From Vermamoeba vermiformis (Eukaryota > Tubulinea > Echinamoebida), in NCBI GenBank assembly GCA_045837725.1, contig JBEWZL010000102.1:186001-250000 (forward strand): a stretch of 64,000 bases of DNA, written 5' to 3'. Below the pieces are notes generated by a model. The model saw nothing but the letters and a program-made list of their open reading frames with translations, made no database searches and was not told the origin of the DNA. Positions 1 to 11,073 of this stretch are shown one piece after another; the first letter of the stretch is position 1; each line of letters opens with the position of its first letter. Position numbers and translations under genes: made by a program.

Positions 1-3000
1 AATTGCGTCGGTGCACTCTCGTCGATATCCATGTTGTTAGGCTTGGGAATGTTCCAGTCATCGTCGTCCAACTTCAATGTAGGTTCAATCTCGTTGTCGT
101 CCTGACCAACATTTCGCGGTGGCGGGATCGGGAATGCATCGTCGTCATCGAGCCGCAGGGTGGGCTCCATACCTCCTTCATCGTCCCAACCCTTCTCGTG
201 ACTGCTGTTGTGCGTGTCAACTGACTTGTCCATGCTTGAGTCCACTGTGCTGTTGAGATTGTTCTTCTGCTTCTTCGGACTGTCATCGGCGTCCATCAGC
301 CAGTACGTGTCATCGTCGGACTTCTCTTCGTCTGATTTGTCTTTCTTTTTGCTTGCACTTGCAGCTACTTTCGGAGGAGGCATCAACTTGGCATCTTCTT
401 GAGCTTTAGCATTTGTTGGCTTGTTTGTATTCGCCGCTGCGGCAGGGACAATCTTTGACTTCTTGGCCACAGGCTCTTCTTGTTTATCGACCTCCATCTC
501 ATCTAACTTGCGCTTCTTTTGTGCCGCTGCCACTGGCTCAGGTGATTGTGGCTTTGACTCGGGCTTGTTCTTTGGCGGTTCTTTGGCCACTAATGAGAAG
601 AGACGATTAGTATTCGCACTACAAGGCATTTCAGCCCCATTCATACCAAAAGAGAACGGACTGTTTTTGACATCTGCGCTATTGATTCTGATGTAAGCTT
701 TGTACGAGCCAGTGCGTGTTGGGAAGAAAGAGATCTTGTAAGTGCCGTCATTGTTGTCTTCAACATAACCCTCGAAGTGTGCTGGACCTTTGAAATCTGC
801 TTCCACAAAATCACCACCTTCCTGCTCGCATGCGTCAAAACTGTGATTATCGTTCATTAGTTAATTGCACTTACCTTGAAGTTCGTGTTGAATTGATCTT
901 TCACTTGCACGCTCAGAACGCACACGCGCCCCGCAAACGCGTCTGACTCCAACTTGAGAACTGAGTTGAGAGCGTCGGGTCCTAGAAATGATTGTCAGAT
1001 CTATCCATCGAATTATCGTGTCGTGTACTCACTTGATGTGTAGGACGCAGACTCATCGCGCTCCAATTTAACAGGCTTTGCTGGCTCCTTTTCTTTCTTC
1101 TCCGCACTGTTGGTCAACTTCTTGAGATTGGGATTGAGCAGACTTGATTTCTTGGCTGAGATCGGTGATGACATGGGCGAGGCATCATCTGACTCGTCAT
1201 CTTCGCCGATCTTGTTGCCTTTGCCTGCACTGAGACCCGATGCCGTCTTCTTCAGCAATTCAGGCTTAGCTGCAGCTTTAGGCTCAACTGTAGGTGAGCT
1301 CTTGCTGTCTTTTTCGTTGCTGTCGCTGAGTTTGCTACCCTTGGAGCTTGCTGAGCCTGTACTTGATTTGAGATCTGTTTTTTTATCTGTCGTGGCCTTC
1401 GCAGCAGGTTTCACTTCCTCTTCTTTCTTGGACTTGTTGCTCAAGTTAGAAGTTGATTTCTTGACCTCTTTTGGTTCTTCTTTCTCGTCATCGCTGTCCT
1501 CTTTGACGAGCTTGTTGCTCTTAGTGCTCACATTCGATGAAGATTTCTTCACTTCTACAGGCTTAACGGGCTCAGGTTCTTCATCACTCTCGTCTTTGAC
1601 AATCTTATTGCTCTTAGTGCTTTTGTTGCTTGTGCTGCTCAAATTGGAGCTCGTCTTTTTGACATCTTTCTTCGGTGGTGGCGAGTCTTGTTTCTCTTCT
1701 TTTTCACTGGCCTCGTCTTCGCTGTCAGCCTTTGCAGTAGTACCGCTCTTTGCGCTCTTGTTGCTGGTACTGCTCAAGTTCGAGCTTGACTTCTTGACGT
1801 TCTTCTTTGGTGGCGTAGACTCTTCTTTTTCTTCCTCGCTTTCTTCAGCAGCTTTAGCGCTCTTGTTGCTTTTTGTACTCTTGTTGCTGACATTGGACCC
1901 CGCCTTTTTCAGATCTTTGCTGCTCTTCAAATCAGATTTCTTTTTCTTCGGTTTCTCTTCCTCTTCGCTCTTTGGCATTTCTTCAGTGTGTTCTTCAGAC
2001 ATTTCGTCTTGATCTTTTTTCTCCTCCTTCTCAGTCTTGGCATCTGCTTGTTTGCCAGCATCGCCCATAGATTCGAAATACAAATACAACAGTGTGTCTG
2101 ATGTCGTGACCGAGACGTTGCTGTTTTCGGCCAGTAAATTAATGACATTTGACTGTTCACCGCAGTAAATTAACACTGGGCACTTCCAGCCATCATCGCG
2201 CAATGATTTGATCAAACTCTCCGCTGCCTTGTCTTTCTCATCATCTCGCTTTCAAGGATTAGTACCGCGTGTGATATATTACCAATCGATAGTCTTACGT
2301 AGAAGTCGGTCACAATTCTGAACTGTGAGCTCGGTGCATTTTTGAGTTTGTCAGCCTTGCTTTTGACGTAATCCATTGCCTCCTCAGTGGACTTCTTTTG
2401 CACGACTGTCACGTGGAAGTCTTTCTTGGCCTTGGCAACGTCCTAGCACAAGTTATTAGCTTGACATTACACGAGCACTAATAGCGTACATCTTTATTGT
2501 TCTCGGGGTGATCATCGACCCACAGTACTGTTCGCTCTGTCTTCGCGGCTGTGATAGTAGTTGGATTAGTAAGGCAATACCTTTGTTTTAGACACGTACA
2601 TTCTGGTTGAGTAGCGCTTAATATAGCAATGTGCACGATGTTCAGTGCATTCAACAGATCTTTGCACGCGTGTTCGAGATTGGTGTCGATCGACTTGGCT
2701 TTTTTGCGCTTTTTGATCACTTTGTTGAATGCTTGCTGCTTGTCGTGCTCTGACACTAAGTCTTTCGCGGCTTCTAAGCATTGTGTGGCATTTTCATATT
2801 GCTTTGTTTTTGATATACCTAATGCGACGCGTTAATTACTTTCCAACGCATTTACTCTCCGCTAAGTGGATGCCTTCAAATAAATAAATAATTTGGATAT
2901 TTTCCAGAAATATCTGTTTAATTATTTTCGTTATTATTCGTCAAGTAGTATAATTACCATTTGCAACGGGCATATTTTTGGCGAGTTCTTTAATTGCTGA

Positions 3001-3087
3001 ATTTAATTTTTTGTCACTTTTTGACAAATCTGCAAGCTGGCTTAGATAGTCCGCTAATCCACGGTACAAAGGAACCGGTTCCGCCAT
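1..3087 (-). CDS. Response-regulator-like (CheY fold) protein with filamin repeat, 3' end beyond window
   Basis: The exons join in one frame: 3087-2958, 2818-2600, 2548-2490, 2442-2299, 2248-1033, 981-875 and 821 to the left edge. A likely in-frame 57-nt intron lies at 590-646. Residues 1-115 are helical. At about 118-245 sits a receiver-like domain with TVLWVDDHPENN, an Asp in IVTDFYR at the phosphoacceptor position, and VLIYCGE. This matches the ILWVDDxPENN branch of bacterial receivers. A Lys/Ser/Glu-rich repeat tract with many SSSNLSSTSNKS-like units follows, about 320 residues long. Then comes a filamin/ABP280-type repeat (DNNDGTYKISFFPTRTGSY...SPFSF) and an acidic tail with a DDDD motif. 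Phosphorylation is inferred from the retained Asp residues. The start is the first ATG of a 130-bp divergent gap shared with PRPF18. The C terminus is not in the window. Confidence 0.7.
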
Positions 3088-3218
3088 ATTATAGTCGTTA
3101 GTAGTATTGAACTGCTAACAACTTTGGTCTTGAATCAAGTGCGTCATGAAAAAGGCGCGCGTTTATTTGTTGAACTTAACCACAACACGACCACAAACAA
3201 TATCAATTATAATACTAC

Positions 3219-4634
3219 ATGGACCTCCTTGCCGAAATTCAAAACCGCAAACGTAAGTTGGAAGAGATTGGAGCGGTGAAGGACAAGAAATATGTAAAGA
3301 AAGCAGATCTCGAAAAAGAACGTGTCAAACAATATTACGAAGAGCAGAAAAAAATTGAAGAAAAGAAAAATAAGAAAAAGGTACGTACTGTTTAGCAATA
3401 GAGCAAAGCTAGGAGTTTTTAAAGCATAATTATTTAAAATTATAATAATATTGTTATTGAAGCAACCGCGACTGAGTTCTTATTTAATAACAATATTACA
3501 ATTAGGAAGAAACAAAGCCTGTTGAGCCACCTGCACCCGTTGAAGAGCCGAAGGAAAAGGTACGATCCCGAGATCCACAATTTGTTAGCCGATCAGTGCA
3601 ACACAAGACGGTGTTAACACTAATTTCAGGTCATTCAAGTTACATTGCCTCGTAAAGAAGTGAAGAGGAGATTAAGAGCTCGAAATGAACCTATAACACT
3701 ATTCGGTGAGACCGACGAGCTCAGATTCGAACGACTTAGACTCTTGGAACTCAAGAGTAAGTAATAACGTTATTAAATATTAATATAATGCATTTGGAAT
3801 AAGTTTTGAAAATTCTTGTTGACAGATCCGATGGAATACGCAGAAGGTTCAGGCGAGCGACCAGACTTCCTCAAATCACTGCGCGAACAAGAAGAGATTG
3901 AAGACGATCCAGAATTGCTGCAAAAACTGAAAAAAGATCAAGCTGAAGAGGACATGTACTTCAAGGACGATGGCAGTGAGCCCAAGACACGTGACGAGAC
4001 TATTTGGTTCTTCTTTAGAGTACGTACTACCCTGTGCATGTGTTGTTAGCTGTATAATTAACCTCAAATGCGCGCAGAGAATGTTAGCTGAGTGGGAGAC
4101 AGATCTCGATAAGCGACCAGACCAAGAGAAAAAAGTCGCGCAAGGCAAGATTGACACAGCCACTTACAGACAGACTCGTTCATATATCAAACCACTGTTC
4201 GTGAGCTGCAAACGAAAGGTATGGTAGTGCGTGCGAGAATAAATGAGACTAATGCATGTCACAGAACCTGCCCGCTGAGATTGCCAAAGAGCTCGTCAAC
4301 ATTGTCAACTGCGCACAAGACAGAAACTACATGAAAGCCAACGACCACTACTTGCGTCTGGCGATCGGCAATGCTCCGTGGCCGATGGGTGTCACTGCAG
4401 TCGGCATTCACGAACGTTCAGCACGTGAAAAGATTCATTCCAATCAAGTAGCTCGTATCCTTTTCAACGCCCTGTAGTTCGAACTGATGCACATTATATC
4501 ATATTATTTTTCCTTAACTAACCTCAGATGTTCTCAACGATGAAACACAGCGCAAGTACATTCAGGCCGTGAAGAGATTGTTGACGTACTGTCAGAAGAA
4601 ATACCCGACACAGGCCAGCAAGATGATGGGTTAG
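3219..4634 (+). CDS. PRPF18: Pre-mRNA splicing factor 18
   Basis: Seven exons: 3219-3380, 3506-3559, 3630-3756, 3826-4019, 4078-4218, 4265-4454, 4528-4634. The N terminus is a basic coiled coil ([13 protein letters not shown]), followed by the PRP4/PRP18 motif PITLFGETD. The C-terminal Prp18 helical domain carries [20 protein letters not shown], its most conserved loop. Prp18 acts in the second step of splicing with Slu7 and U5 snRNP in the nucleus. Length (about 320 residues) is normal for the family. It is transcribed divergently from the receiver/filamin gene. The GTACGT donors of exons 1 and 4 are typical for this genome. The identification is firm. Confidence 0.93.
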
Positions 4635-4717
4635 ATGAGGATTGGGCCCCAATATTAATTGTACATATGAAGTTAAATGCTATTTTACACTGTACATGAC
4701 GATGTGAATCGTGATTA

Positions 4718-6478
4718 TTATTGATTGCGTTCTTTGAGCTGTTGAATGAACATTTTAGCTTTGAATTGCAGTTGTTCTTCGCGCTGTTTCTTCACGAATG
4801 CGCTCTCTTCTTTCTTGTGTTGACTGGAATCATGGCCTTTCTTTTCTTCTGTTTTGTTGTCATCCTCGCTGTACGCACCAAGTAGATTCTATGCACGGTT
4901 AGCAAAGAGCCAGTATATAACTAACAAAATATCAAGCTACTCACGGTCATATCATTGCCTGTTGTCTTAACAACGCCGCCCTCGGATGCATTGACGACGT
5001 CCCATTTACTCTTTTTCTTTGCGTGCTCCTCGTCTTCAACTGCTGTTTCACTGTCAGCACGTTGTCGCTTCTTCGACGAGCTGCTCTTAGCCTCGCTATC
5101 ATTGTTCGTGTACTGTCAGCTTTATCTTTCGCGTCACTCCACCGAGCACTCTTCGCACCACTCTCCAACAGCTCTTCAATCTTATCCAAGCCCAGCTCCT
5201 CTTTGTCTTCATCCGACTGCATTTCTACTTCGCTGATCTCGTTCAAATTGAATATGCCACTGTTCATGAGGTTCTAAAAAGACAATCAGACATTGACCTG
5301 CACATCGATATAATATACGTACACCCAGCATCAGTTTATCGAATTGACTTGGCGTCTCTTCCCACTCCTTTACAATCGCTGCAATTTCTTCTTCGCTTCG
5401 GCCATGAATATTTTTAGCGGCACATTTCTTTAATGAGCGGTATTAATATTTGCTTGCGGTCGAATTACTGTGCTATACCTTGGCATCCTTCAATTCAGTC
5501 TCGCATATATACACCTCGTAGCCCGCACTCTTGGCTGCATACCAGTACGCGTTAACATCTTGTGCTTTGCTATTGATATTATCGACTACAATGAACGAGA
5601 ATAGACCTTGTTTCACTGTCTTTTCAAACTGCTTCAACGCACTGGTTTTGTACGACTAATAATAAATAATGGTACTGTTAATAGCTGTGCATTATTTAGA
5701 TCACGTGCTGCTTCAGCTACCTCAAATAGGTCCGCGTCATAAGTGTACTCCATTTTGATTGTCTTAGTGTTCTTGCTAGTCGCAGGGTCCACTTCAACCA
5801 CCTCCTTCTCTTCCATGAAATAATCATCGACCGATATAATGCGCGGTGTGTTGCCAAAGTGTTTGATTTCGAGCTGCTTGAATAGATTGGCCAAATGTGT
5901 CTTGCCACTGCCCGGCAGTCCTCGCATCACAACCACGATCTTGTTGGGTCGTGCTTTGTTGTCTTTTTTGAATAACCAACTCGCTTGAACTTCTTCACCT
6001 GGCTAGTGAGCATGGTTAGAAATGGATCCAGTGCTGACACTTTGGCATACCGGAGGCGGAATATTCTGCATCACAGTCGTGCCAGTCGATGGATACTGAC
6101 TAGAGACATTTTGCCACGTTGGAGGAGGTTGGTAATAGACCTACAGAATGGTTTGTTCACGTTAATAATTCAAATCTAAATTTTCGCATTTAAATTCTCT
6201 GGTTATATGATTTTCAGGCAGCAATTGCTTATATCATGCGATTTTTAGGTACGAATAGTCTTATGTCTTGTGTACGAGTAAATTGGTGCTGTTCATACTT
6301 GGCCATATTGATCGACTGTCGGATACGCAGGATAATTCCCGTATTGTGGGTTATTGTAATTCACTTGATATCCTGCCCATCCAGCGGCGGAGGGAGGTTG
6401 ATATTGCGGATGAGCGCCGTAATTAACATAATTATGCTGTGGATGTTGTCCTCGTCCTCTTGGCGCTTGCCAATTCAT
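4718..6478 (-). CDS. YLPM1: YLPM1/ZAP3-like P-loop nuclear protein
   Basis: The product has a Gly/Pro/Tyr/Asn/Gln-rich N terminus (NYGAHPQYQPPSAAG), then a P-loop NTPase-like domain: VVVMRGLPGSGKTHLA as Walker A, ISVDDYF, then FIVVDNINS and KNIHGRS. Next are the SGIFNLNEISEVEMQSD segment and a basic, coiled C terminus. This order matches animal YLPM1, a nuclear RNA/PP1-associated protein with a polynucleotide-kinase-like domain. Introns lie around 6130-6290, near 5945-6003, near 5657-5730, and downstream. The start is uncertain. The first in-frame ATG is at 6478, but the frame stays open upstream to about 6615, and another ATG near 6655 in a different frame could begin an extra exon. The stop is at 4718. 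Confidence 0.75.
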
Positions 6479-6745
6479 TAATAAATCATAATAGCTGACC
6501 TTTGTGTTGTCATAGGATCGTATTACGCCGTTTCTATTCAAATAGTGTATTTTCTCTTTTTCCGAAGGAATTGTGCGCAAAAAATGATAATTATCATTTG
6601 GCCGTTTTTTTTTTGATTATTCGAGCTGTGTTGATCTCTCCTCGGTTGCATCGCCACAAGTGCGCTAGTTCTCGGACCATTTATAGAGCAATTTTATCGA
6701 TTAATGCCTCGGTAGAATAGAAACTAGCAACATACAACAGAAACT

Positions 6746-8793
6746 ATGTCGATCACGAGCGACGAAGTCAATTATTTAATTTATCGTTATTTAAAAGAAT
6801 CAGGTATGTATATATATTATGAATAATACAATCATAATGTAACACTCATTAAAGGTTTCGAACACGCTGCATTCACGTTTGCCTATGAAAGCAACGTCGC
6901 GAAGTATGATATTAGTGCCAATGATGTTCCTCCCGGCGCATTAGTATATTATCTACAAAAAGGATTGCAGTTTGTAGAGGTTGAGACTCACGTTCGAGAG
7001 GTAAGCTCATCCGCTCATACTTGAGCTTATTTTCATTCGTATAGCCTCTAATTAATTGTATATAATCATATTATGTATTATTGTATTTATATCAATTTTT
7101 TTGCTCATAACAAAAGCATTTTACCGTTAAGTAATAAATTGGCGGTAGATCGAGACTATTATTTTTAGCCTACATAATGTCGGATTATATTAATTACTGC
7201 AATATCATGTCATATGGATTTTTTGAAGCAATTATGTTGCTGATATGAGGTCTTACGAATCATTTTCAGGACGGTACTGAGCTGGATTGCCCCGAGCCAT
7301 TTTCATTGATTCGTCAACACAAATGCAAGCCAAGAGGCACTGTGCCCCTCGCATCAGCCAACACCACCATTAATGCGTCCAGTATCAATGCGACAGGACC
7401 ATTTGAACCAAGATCAACCACCCCGAATCCGGGATCAAACACAGTAAAGCGAGAAGAAAACAGCAACAGCGATTTTTCAGAGCCGATGGACGAAGTAGAT
7501 ACAGGCATTGATATTAATCCTGACCGTGTGTCCGTGTTAGAGGGCCACCTTTCTGAAGTGTTCATGTGCTCATTCAATCCCGTTAATTCACTATTAGCCT
7601 CAGGGTACGTAGCACTCGTCTATTACTGATCGACGTGGCATCAGTAGCTTAACATTATCGAGCACAATATTGATCCCATATCGTAGTTCGGGTGATGAGA
7701 CAGCACGGATCTGGCGAGTACCTGAAGGCCTATCAGGTAAACGAGCAGCTGCTGAGGCCTCAAGGAGTTCAGTAGTGCTCAAACACTCTTCGCCCACCAC
7801 ATCAGTCAAAGATGTGACGACATTAGACTGGAGTGTAAGTGCCTGCAACCTGCTTGCTCAGATCTGCGACCGATGACTGATCTATTTGTACAGCCCGACG
7901 GCAGCACATTAGCCACAGGATCATACGATGGCTTAGCGCGTATTTGGGACAGCAGAGGACAGATCAAAGCCACGCTGTTCAAACACACGGCACCTATTTT
8001 CTCGCTCAAGTTTAACAAGACGGGCGACATGTTGCTGTCAGGCTCCGTCGATCACTCAGCCGTGGTGTGGGATGCTCGGACATACACTGTTAAAATGAGT
8101 TATGAAATGCACACAGCTCCGTGCTTGGACGTTGACTGGCGTGATGCTACGTCATTCGCGACCTGTTCAACAGACGGCATGGTGTATATTTGCCAAGTGG
8201 GCCGACCAAAGCCTATTGCTTCAGTCAAGGCTCACAACGACGAAGTAAATGCCATTCAATGGGACCCGCAAGGTCTGTTGTTGGCCTCTTGCTCCGACGA
8301 CACGACCACCAAGGTAAGTCGACTTCACGTTGTGCATCGTGGAAGATATTAACGTGCTGGTCACATTCAGATTTGGAAGGCCGATCTCGCTCAACCTATT
8401 CATGTATTAAAAGAACACAAAAAAGAAATTTACACAATACGATGGAGTCCGACAGGTCCTGGCTCAGCCAATCCGAACAAACCGCTGATGCTCGCTTCTG
8501 CAGCCTTCGACTATCAAGTCAAGCTGTGGGACGGAGAGACTGGTAAAGTGCTGCACAGTCTGACCAAACACACCGAGCCCGTCTATTCAGTCACATTCCA
8601 CCCCTCGGGAGATTACATTGCCAGTGGCTCGTTTGATCGGTGTCTGCACATTTGGTCAACGAAGGACGGCTCGTTAGTTAAGACCTACAAGGGCAACGGC
8701 GGCATTTTTGAAACTTGTTGGAACGCGAGGGGCGACAAAGTAGCTGCTTGTTTCTCAAATAATACTGTATGCGTAATGGACTTCAGAATGTAA
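6746..8793 (+). CDS. TBL1XR1: TBL1/TBL1XR1-type LisH-WD40 corepressor subunit
   Basis: Exons 6746-6803, 6855-7000, 7270-7604, 7687-7834, 7894-8313 and 8371-8793 join in frame. The N terminus ([24 protein letters not shown]) is a LisH motif, followed by the F-box-like segment with [15 protein letters not shown]. After a polar linker, eight WD40 repeats (for example [39 protein letters not shown]) end at VCVMDFRM. In animals this protein joins NCoR/SMRT-HDAC3 and recruits the proteasome; yeast Sif2 does the same in Set3C. Length (about 510) fits. The 269-nt second intron is long for this window and I see no gene in it. Confidence 0.93.
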
Positions 8794-8872
8794 TTTGTAT
8801 ATAATAAAAAAGTAAAAGAAATTAATTAACTCGTAGTGAACATATAAAACAAAATTTATTATCGAGGGTTGC

Positions 8873-10390
8873 TTATTTGCTAGCAGCAGAGACGTTGAGC
8901 TTGATGGCTTCAAGTTCAGCATTGACTTGGTCACCAGCCAGGATGGGCGGGTACTTGGCAGCCTTGGCCTTCTTGTCCTCTTCAGAGCCAACTAACACGC
9001 GCAGAGTGGCGTCGGAGTTGATGTGCGAGAAGAGAGTGCTGGAGATACGCCACAAGGACTTGCCAGCAGCACGCGCGCGTTCAATAACATCGAGAGTGCG
9101 TTGATTGACAACAACCTCGTGCCATCCAGCGAGGATATCACCACCAGTCAAGTACTCAATCTGTTGACCAGCTTGCATCAACAAGCAGCCATCGGGAACA
9201 ACGACAGGGACCTTGGTGCCATCGCGCAACCAGATGTCGAGACCAGGGTAGCGAGATTTGCCGTGAATAGTGATGAAGTTGAGATCGTTGTGGAAGCCAG
9301 CGAGCACAGTGTCGAGCTTGCCGTGCTTGTTCAAGTCTGAAGCAGTCGGGGCCAAGAGATGAGGACCGCAGTTCATCATGTCAGTCAACGTGTTCTTGGG
9401 CAAGCCATAGCCGACAGCAATCATCTCAGCGATGGTGAAGCCAGCACTCAACAGCTTGCTGCCCCAGTTGTCCATGACTGCAACCCAGTTGGGGAAGGCA
9501 GCGGGGATGACTGGAGGGGCGTTCAATTCACCGAACTTAGTCTCGGTGGGACGAGGACCAATGCGGTGGAAGAAGCGCCACTTGTTGTCAGCCTGTGTGG
9601 GGGGATGCGCACGGTGCTCTTCGGGCATCTGGTCGCGATGTTAATCGGTGGATCAAAGCACGAGTTCAGTGTTAATATTACCTTGCTAATCATATCTTGG
9701 CAAGAAGGATCTGAGGCACACTTGGGCAATTCAACACCATTGGGAGTGACACCGAGTTGATAGTGAATATCGGGTCGAGCATCCTTCAACTTGACCTCTA
9801 AACGATCGGATCAGTTCTCGTTCATGAAAATCAAAATTGTGGACCATAATAATTGCATGATTCTACTCCTTATTTATAAACAAACTTATTATTTGTAAAG
9901 TTATTAATTGTAATGTTGCAGCATGTGACCATAATAGGTCGAAAACCGGGTAGTTGGAAACGGGTGCAAAATATCACGATATACGCTCTATAATAAATAT
10001 TATATAATATTATAATACCTTCAGGTTGTTCAAAATAGGACTCAAGGAGATCCAAAAATTTGTTGTTGTCCTCTTCGGTTACACGAGGATCACGCACGGC
10101 AAAAGCACCAGCGCGCTTCAAAATTTCAACGACCTATTTATAACAAACGTTAATATATATAATTAATTACATGGTCCTAATCTCATCGTTGGATCGATGG
10201 TCAGTTATTATTACAGATTCATGAATAAATAAGAAGTTGCGCATACTCCCAATTACTTTACAGATAATTGTCTGCAATAATAATGTGCTAAGAGGGTTAA
10301 TATTGATACACGTACTCTCTTAGCCTCGGCGAGTGCCTTCTCAGAGGTAGGATCTTCAAGCCAGTATTTTAATTCAATAGGAGCGTCCAT
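8873..10390 (-). CDS. Isopenicillin-N-synthase-like Fe(II)/2-oxoglutarate oxygenase
   Basis: Four exons: 10390-10316, 10133-10019, 9797-9682, 9628-8873. The product (about 350 residues) has the double-stranded beta-helix of 2OG oxygenases. GFHNDLNFITIHG supplies the HxD iron ligands, and AGWHEVVVN supplies the distal His after GGDILAGW. A likely 2-oxoglutarate Arg lies in the downstream strand (KSLWRISST). The N-terminal helices (VVEILKRAGAFAVRDPRV) resemble the DIOX_N region. The substrate cannot be told from sequence. No signal peptide is seen, so it is probably cytosolic. It is convergent with TBL1, with only about 80 bp between the two stops. Confidence 0.8.
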
Positions 10391-10722
10391 GATTCTTATC
10401 GATGCCTCTTCGTGAAATAGGTGTTGTCACTTGATTGAACAGGCGAACAATAATAAAATCGTGCCGCGTTATTGTTGTAACACCTGAAAAATCGGGTTCG
10501 GACCCACCCGTTCATGAAAATTCCTTTGAAATATCAAAGGAGATGTACCTACACGGTGTACCTATACAGGGTACACAGTAAAGAAATGCTAATAGTCTTG
10601 TTCGCGAGAGTTTGTCGAAATTCGTCCTTGAAAGCGCAAATCGTTTTCCAGCCTTGAATAATGTTCCCAAAACATTCTTTGGTACTTCATCGATCAGCTA
10701 TAACAGGTGTTTACAATCACCT
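10391..10722. other. Gene-free gap upstream of U6 copy 1, with hairpin-forming repeats
   Basis: No open frame here looks real. Two short inverted repeats stand out near 10520-10575: CCTTTGA/TCAAAGG around a 4-nt loop, and GTGTACC/GGTACAC around a short loop. The right part holds the presumed pol III promoter of U6. AGCTATAACA at about 10697-10706 is also found before U6 copy 2, at a similar spacing of about 25-30 nt. Confidence 0.5.
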
Positions 10723-10751
10723 CAACAATTGACCTCTTCGGAGGTCATCTG

Positions 10752-10784
<33 letters not shown>

Positions 10785-10837
10785 GGCCCCTGCGCAAGGA
10801 TGACACGCAAAATCGAGAAGCTGTCAACTTTTTTTTT
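10723..10837 (+). ncRNA. RNU6: U6 spliceosomal snRNA, copy 1
   Basis: The 5' stem-loop GACCTC-TTCG-GAGGTC is followed by the nearly invariant U6 core: CTAAAATTGGAACGATACAG, then the ACAGAGA box, AGATTAGCATGGCCCC, and TGCGCAAGGATGACACGCAA for the internal stem-loop. It ends CTGTCAAC followed by a run of nine T, the pol III terminator. U6 pairs with U4, then with U2 and the 5' splice site, and coordinates the catalytic metals. The exact 5' end is uncertain by a few bases. A TATA-like element sits about 25-30 nt upstream. The copy at 25603 is identical through this stretch. Confidence 0.96.
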
Positions 10838-11073
10838 GCTTTTTTTGCTCCGAGGGGACAGGCTAATCTTCTCTGCGAACATTGTATGAATAAGTGACCA
10901 AACCCTTTATATTACAGCTATATTTACAAGTGGTCATCAATCCCGATATTTCCCAGAGATGAACCCAAGTGTCGTACTGAGTGGCTAGTCACGCCTGCTG
11001 AACTGTACTAATTGCGTCTCTTGCACCAATGACTGCCTCAGTGAACCAATTGCATCTTATTTCAAGTCCATTG

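Noticed and set aside
1110-2012. Long plus-strand open frames over the K/S/E repeat tract
   Set aside because: They are shadows of the low-complexity minus-strand gene. The same holds for long frames opposite the CYC8, SPT20, CtIP and alanine aminotransferase genes.
10480-10560. A tRNA-like B-box word (GGTTCGGACCC)
   Set aside because: No A box or cloverleaf around it.
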